From Phlebotomus papatasi (taxonomy: Eukaryota > Arthropoda > Insecta > Diptera > Psychodidae), in assembly GCF_024763615.1 (NCBI RefSeq), contig NC_077223.1, positions 111,104,627 to 111,168,626 on the forward strand: a DNA stretch of 64,000 nt, written 5' to 3'. The notes under the pieces were generated by a model. That model saw only the letters and a list, made by a program, of their open reading frames with translations, was not told the origin of the DNA and did no database searches. The position numbers and the translations under genes were made by a program. Shown here piece by piece: positions 60,437 to 64,000 of the stretch; the first letter of the stretch is position 1; every line of letters starts with the position of its first letter.

Positions 60437-60530
60437 TTCCTAACACTTCCACTCCATGTACACCACCTACTGCTGAATATTTCTCCCTTGGATTAATCAT
60501 TAATTCAAAACCGTCGCTTGAATCAGCCAT
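60437..60530 (-). CDS. First coding exon of an unrecognised gene, partial
   Basis: Encodes 31 residues starting MADSSDGFEL and including YSAVGGVHGVEVLG, then splits a codon (phase 1) at a good donor, GGAA|GTAAGA. I do not recognise the family. Evidence for coding: balanced codon use in an AT-rich setting, a favourable start (ACAATGG), and a consensus donor exactly where the reading frame turns into Phe/Leu-rich noise. An in-frame ATG six bases upstream (60536) is an alternative start. An AG at 60542-60543 after a T-rich tract could be a 5' UTR acceptor, or transcription may start further right in the 260-bp gap to the divergent peptide gene. The next exon was not found within the window; it may lie beyond the esterase, which would then be nested on the same strand. 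Confidence 0.5.
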
Positions 60531-60733
60531 TGTCATATGTGCTATGCAAAAGAAATAGAAAATAAAGGTTGATAAAAATAAATGCGACGAAATGTGAATG
60601 AGGAATGAGAAGGGAGGAAGCAAAAATTTATCATAAAATATTTAAAGGATTTTGCGGTGAATTGACTGAAGAAATTAGATAATCCTCTCTATCTTGTGGT
60701 TCATGTTACTTTTTTCAGCGATAAAGAAAAGTC

Positions 60734-60740
60734 TATAAAA
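60734..60740 (+). promoter_or_regulatory. TATA box of the secreted-peptide gene
   Basis: TATAAAA at 60734 is followed by an initiator-like TCAATT at 60766, 32 nt downstream. That predicts a 5' UTR of about 22 nt before the ATG at 60790. Confidence 0.6.
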
Positions 60741-60789
60741 CCCTCAAAATAAGCTCCAAATTGCTTCAATTGAGAAATCTTCGTGGAAA

Positions 60790-61152
60790 ATGATGATTCT
60801 AACAAAAGTGGCCATAATTTTGCTCTTTTGCACCCTTGGGGTTCTTCCGCGATCTCTGAGACGAGAGCCAGGAATGCATTTTGAAGAACTGGACATTCCC
60901 GAAGAGGTAAAAAGGGAAAATAAATCAAGGAAGAGTTAGGATTTAATAAGTTGTTTGTTTCAGGAGGAGAAACCATCTGCCAAGAAATCTCTCGATCGCA
61001 TCAAGGAGATTCTCTTTGAGCAAGAACTCCCAAATGATTCACAGATTTATGAAGCTCTTCATGAGCCGCCGAAAAGATTCAAACTCGTGCGAACGCACTG
61101 CCCAAATGGACAGATGATGGATCACCGTGGAAGGTGCAGACAAATTTGGTAA
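60790..61152 (+). CDS. Small secreted peptide with C-terminal CPNGQ...GRCR motif
   Basis: Exons 60790-60906 and 60964-61152 join in phase 0 (GAG|GTAAAA to TTTCAG|GAG), giving 101 residues. Residues 1 to about 20 (MMILTKVAIILLFCTLGVLP) form a signal peptide. A dibasic RSLRRE follows and could be a convertase site. The middle is acidic/lysine-rich. The C-terminus ends HCPNGQMMDHRGRCRQIW, with the only two mature cysteines, which could form one disulfide loop. Short insect secreted proteins ending in CPxGxxxDxxGxCR are known to me as poorly characterised; I give no function. A TATA box lies 56 bp upstream of the ATG. It is divergent from the gene at 60530 and convergent with La, with only 61 bp between the stops. 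Confidence 0.82.
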
Positions 61153-61213
61153 ATTCTTTTTAATTAAATTCAGTGTATTTCAAAAAAAAGGATAAACAAA
61201 TGAAATGGTTAAA

Positions 61214-62317
61214 TTATTTTTTCGCTGGCGGCTCATCCTCACTGGCCGCGGCAGCGCGTTTTTTGTGATTCTGATACTTTCCGAAGCCCTTGTTGGCCTT
61301 TCCGCCTTTCTTCTTGAAGTTCCTGCGCTCAGCCATTGCCTTGATGGTCTTGGCAATGAAATCCTTCTCCTCGTCCCCTTCCAGGACCCTCGCAGTCGCT
61401 TCTACGCCATCGAGTGTCACTTTTCCTCCCTCCAGCTTCTCAAACAACGTCTTGGCGCTATTTTCAGCCTTCAGTCGCACCGTAGCCTCCTTCTCGCCTC
61501 TCTGGTACTCCACAAAAGCCACATCTGCCTCCAGTTTGGCAAAGGCCGCTTTCAGTGACTCTATCGTGGATTCTGGACCAATGTCGCTGACATGTAGCAG
61601 AGCTCCTGTAGGCAATGTAAACTGACTCTCTTCTTCTTCCTGCTGCTGCTGCTTCTTTTTCTTCTTCTCCTCAGCGTGCTCCAACTTGGACTTTTCCAGA
61701 TAATCCGCCTTGAACATTCTTATGAGATCTGTCTCCTTGTACTCAACCTTCTCCTTGGAAATGAACTCCTGTGCTTGCTCTCGTGTGGAAAATGTCACAA
61801 AGCAACTTCCCTTGAACACATGCACCGTCTCTCCGTCCTTTTTGTCCGGACGCCGACGCATCTGGATGTTAATAACCTTCTCAAATGGCTGAAAGTACTC
61901 CAAGAGATCCTCAATTGTCGATTCAACTGGGAATCCCTTCACATAAACTGTACGACTCTGTACTTCTTTGCGCGTCTCCTCATTTTGTTCCGGAAGTGGA
62001 TTTTCCGGATGGCGACGCATCTTTGTGCGATCTTCGCTGATTTCTACAATTTTCGGTGCTGATGTTGACTTATCCAGGGCTTTGCATACAACATCGGGAT
62101 CTGTTGTAAGAGCTGCCAAGCGTTTGAATGTCAACAAAACTGTGAGGGTTACCCATCCGTCAGAATCTTTAGCCACTTGCTCCTGCAGAAATTTATCTCT
62201 GGCCAAATTTGTGTCCCCAAAGTAGTATTCTACTTGTCTGATGATACTAGATTCTAGCTGGGAAGGTGATGAACCATTCTCCACAGCTTTCTCAGTACTT
62301 TCCAAGCTTTCTGACAT
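61214..62317 (-). CDS. La: La protein (Lupus La homologue), RNA-binding
   Basis: Binds the 3' UUU-OH tails of new RNA polymerase III transcripts in the nucleus and protects them; also chaperones some mRNAs. 367 residues in a single coding exon. La motif at about 22-111 with QVEYYFGDTNLARDKFL and KIVEISEDRTKMRR. RRM1 at about 123-205 (RNP2 TVYVKGF, RNP1 KGSCFVTF). A Lys/Gln/Glu-rich linker (about 210-230, including QQQQEEEE). A second, atypical RRM at about 236-330, and a basic C-terminal tail (RRNFKKKGGKANKGFGK, NHKKR) serving as the likely nuclear localisation and RNA chaperone region. All parts are in family order, and the length is close to other insect La proteins. The stop at 61214 faces the peptide gene, so the 3' UTRs probably overlap. 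A 5' UTR intron is predicted just upstream. Confidence 0.95.
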   Translation of the reverse strand: MSESLESTEKAVENGSSPSQLESSIIRQVEYYFGDTNLARDKFLQEQVAKDSDGWVTLTVLLTFKRLAALTTDPDVVCKALDKSTSAPKIVEISEDRTKMRRHPENPLPEQNEETRKEVQSRTVYVKGFPVESTIEDLLEYFQPFEKVINIQMRRRPDKKDGETVHVFKGSCFVTFSTREQAQEFISKEKVEYKETDLIRMFKADYLEKSKLEHAEEKKKKKQQQQEEEESQFTLPTGALLHVSDIGPESTIESLKAAFAKLEADVAFVEYQRGEKEATVRLKAENSAKTLFEKLEGGKVTLDGVEATARVLEGDEEKDFIAKTIKAMAERRNFKKKGGKANKGFGKYQNHKKRAAAASEDEPPAKK

Positions 62318-62324
62318 TGTTTTA

Positions 62325-62469
62325 GCTAAAAAATTAGCACGGAAAATCGTTTAGTAAACAGCCCAAGCACGTTTTTGAGGTTAGACTTTAAAACTGTGCG
62401 TAGAACTTTAAGTTCGACATGTAATTTTGTTATTTGATATTAGTTTAGTAGACAGTGATCTTACTTACT
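62325..62469 (-). promoter_or_regulatory. La: Predicted 5' UTR intron of La
   Basis: On the minus strand a strong donor GCGA|GTAAGTAAG (first intron base 62468) and an acceptor TTTTTTAG ending at 62326 bound a 143-nt intron 8 nt before the ATG. The promoter would lie to the right, about 62480-62600; no TATA box is seen. Confidence 0.5.
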
Positions 62470-62599
62470 CGCTTGTGGTAAAATAACTCTCAGAAAATTC
62501 TTAGTTCTCTGTGAAAACTGCCGTCTAAAACCACACCGTCACACGTTTTAAAACAAACTCTGACTCACAGCAAACTTGCGCATGAGACATAAGACTGAC

Positions 62600-64000
62600 A
62601 GCACTCACAGCAAACATGATGTCCAGGAAGGCCTATTCAATTTCGTTGCAAATTTAAAAAATGGCTATAAGAAAGTAAATAAAAATATTTAAAATAAATT
62701 TTATTAATTAAAATTTCACAAAACAAATTTAAATATTAATTTTGGAAATCTAGTGAATTAACAGTCATAAGAACTTTATTTTTAAATTCAAAGACAAAAC
62801 AAAACAAAATAAAAATCGGGGAGACTGGGGTAAAATTTGTCAAAACGAAAATTTCAATATTCACTATTTTCTAAAATAAAAGAGACTGAGGCTTGAAATT
62901 TTTATTATAGATAGCCTTCATAAACCTTCTTAAACTTACAAAGTTTCAAGAGATTCGAAGAAGGATTATGTAAAAAAAAAATAATGAAATTTTGAGCCCT
63001 ATTTTTGGAATATTTGGCTTACAGAAAATATCAATATTGATTACCCTGATTATACCTCAATTTTAGCAATTTCTCGTTAAGATAGAGAAAAATTATCTTC
63101 AACAAAGTTGTAGAGGAAAAAATTTCCTATAAAAATATGTCTATTTGATATTTTTAACGTTTGCGAGAGTAAAACGTCACAAATTATCCGAAGACTGACA
63201 AAATTTGCCCCAGCAATTTTGAGAATCTCCACAAAATCGACTTTTAGAAAATGATTCGAAAATCACATTTTTTCGAGATAGAGGAAATATTGACCGCTGC
63301 AATGTTGTAGAGCAGTAAATTTCTTATAAGAATATGCTCATTATAAAACGTTTAAGTTTTCTCAGAGCTCGTGAAAGAATTACATATGCGTTTTGACAAG
63401 TTTTGCCCCAGTCTCCTCTAAGCTTTTTGGTAGGTACTAAAAAAAGTTGATTTAGGTTATGCAAAGTTAAACCTTAAAAATTCAATAGATATATTTTTTG
63501 AGACAAAATCCTTTAATCTGCTTTCAGATTGATTTTTATAAATAGTTTATTTATGCCAAATGTTTTTTAAATTCAAAAAGTGCTACAGTTTTAGAGGTTA
63601 GGTTATGGAGCCAGGGGGGACGGGTCGGCTTGTTGTGGACATAACCTTCAAATTTCTAATGAATGCTTAAACAATTATTTTTATAAATTTCCCTTATTTC
63701 AGTGACAAGTAGAATGAAATGCGATGTTAGAAAATTATTTATCAGATCTATCACTATCACCATGATTGGACATTTCAAAAGTTAATATGCGAGCGACACA
63801 TAATTTTCTATGAGACATATGATTCTTCTGATAAATAGGTTATAATTTTAAAATTTGTCAAAGTGGTAAACAAACAATAATTTTTTTTTAATTCTGCCCT
63901 TTCAGAAACTTTCAAGCATATGATTTATTAAATAATTCCATAAAATATTTTTTAGGTTAGTATTTTATACACGAGTACTCGCAATTAACCTATATCAGTA
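62600..64000. other. Intergenic region right of La
   Basis: Contains one long TIR element (62817-63420). The remainder (62600-62816 and 63421-64000) is AT-rich and shows nothing I can name. Confidence 0.6.
62817..63420. mobile_element. Non-autonomous TIR element, GGAGACTGGGG ends (family H)
   Basis: Left CGGGGAGACTGGGGTAAAAT then TTGTCAAAACG; right CGTTTTGACAAGTTTTGCCC then CAGTCTCCTCTA. 604 bp, with an extra internal copy of the right arm (TGACAAAATTTGCCCCAG, about 63197-63214). No coding frame. Confidence 0.7.

Noticed and set aside
1..64000. CRISPR array, phage, plasmid or other prokaryotic defence system
   Set aside because: The window is an insect nuclear genome with spliced genes; the repeats are hairpin MITEs and SINEs, not evenly spaced direct repeats with unique spacers.

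Overview
This is an AT-rich (roughly 70% A+T by eye) piece of an insect nuclear genome. It has spliced genes with GT-AG introns (the shortest 66-76 nt), AATAAA poly(A) signals, TATA/initiator promoters, tRNA-derived SINEs, and many short foldback DNA transposons. The proteins resemble dipteran orthologues. A nematoceran fly such as a sand fly is plausible, but the species cannot be fixed from sequence alone. Nothing suggests a bacterial or viral replicon.

Layout, left to right. (1) 1-5619, minus strand: the first coding exon of Mediator subunit MED13 (skuld) and more than 5.5 kb of its first intron, which runs off the left edge. (2) 5620-6776: a shared divergent promoter/5'-leader region. (3) 6777-8123, plus: a complete three-exon gene for mitochondrial ribosomal protein mL50. 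(4) 8140-21818: a gene-poor, repeat-rich interval with one isolated GC-rich fragment that looks coding (10973-11330). (5) 21872-41453, plus: a complete nine-coding-exon gene for an FLVCR-type major facilitator transporter (466 residues). Its 10.8-kb sixth intron holds a nested 2.6-kb hAT-type element. (6) 41826-47853: a second repeat-rich desert. (7) 47854-52747, minus: a complete four-exon secreted carboxylesterase (572 residues, intact catalytic triad). (8) 53026-60436: repeats and no recognisable gene. (9) 60437-60530, minus: the first coding exon of a gene I do not recognise. (10) 60790-61152, plus: a two-exon gene for a 101-residue secreted peptide. (11) 61214-62317, minus: the single-coding-exon gene for the La RNA-binding protein, convergent with the peptide gene. 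(12) 62470-64000: repeats.

The genes do not form a pathway; they are ordinary neighbours in a fly genome. The most informative parts are the mobile-element biology. At least ten families of short terminal-inverted-repeat elements occur in several copies. One MITE copy accounts for almost all of an esterase intron. The hAT-type element has a perfect 8-bp target-site duplication. A tRNA-Thr-like sequence sits between perfect inverted repeats inside that element, and two SINE types are present. I found no evidence for a wholly new biological system; the strongest leads are listed as findings.
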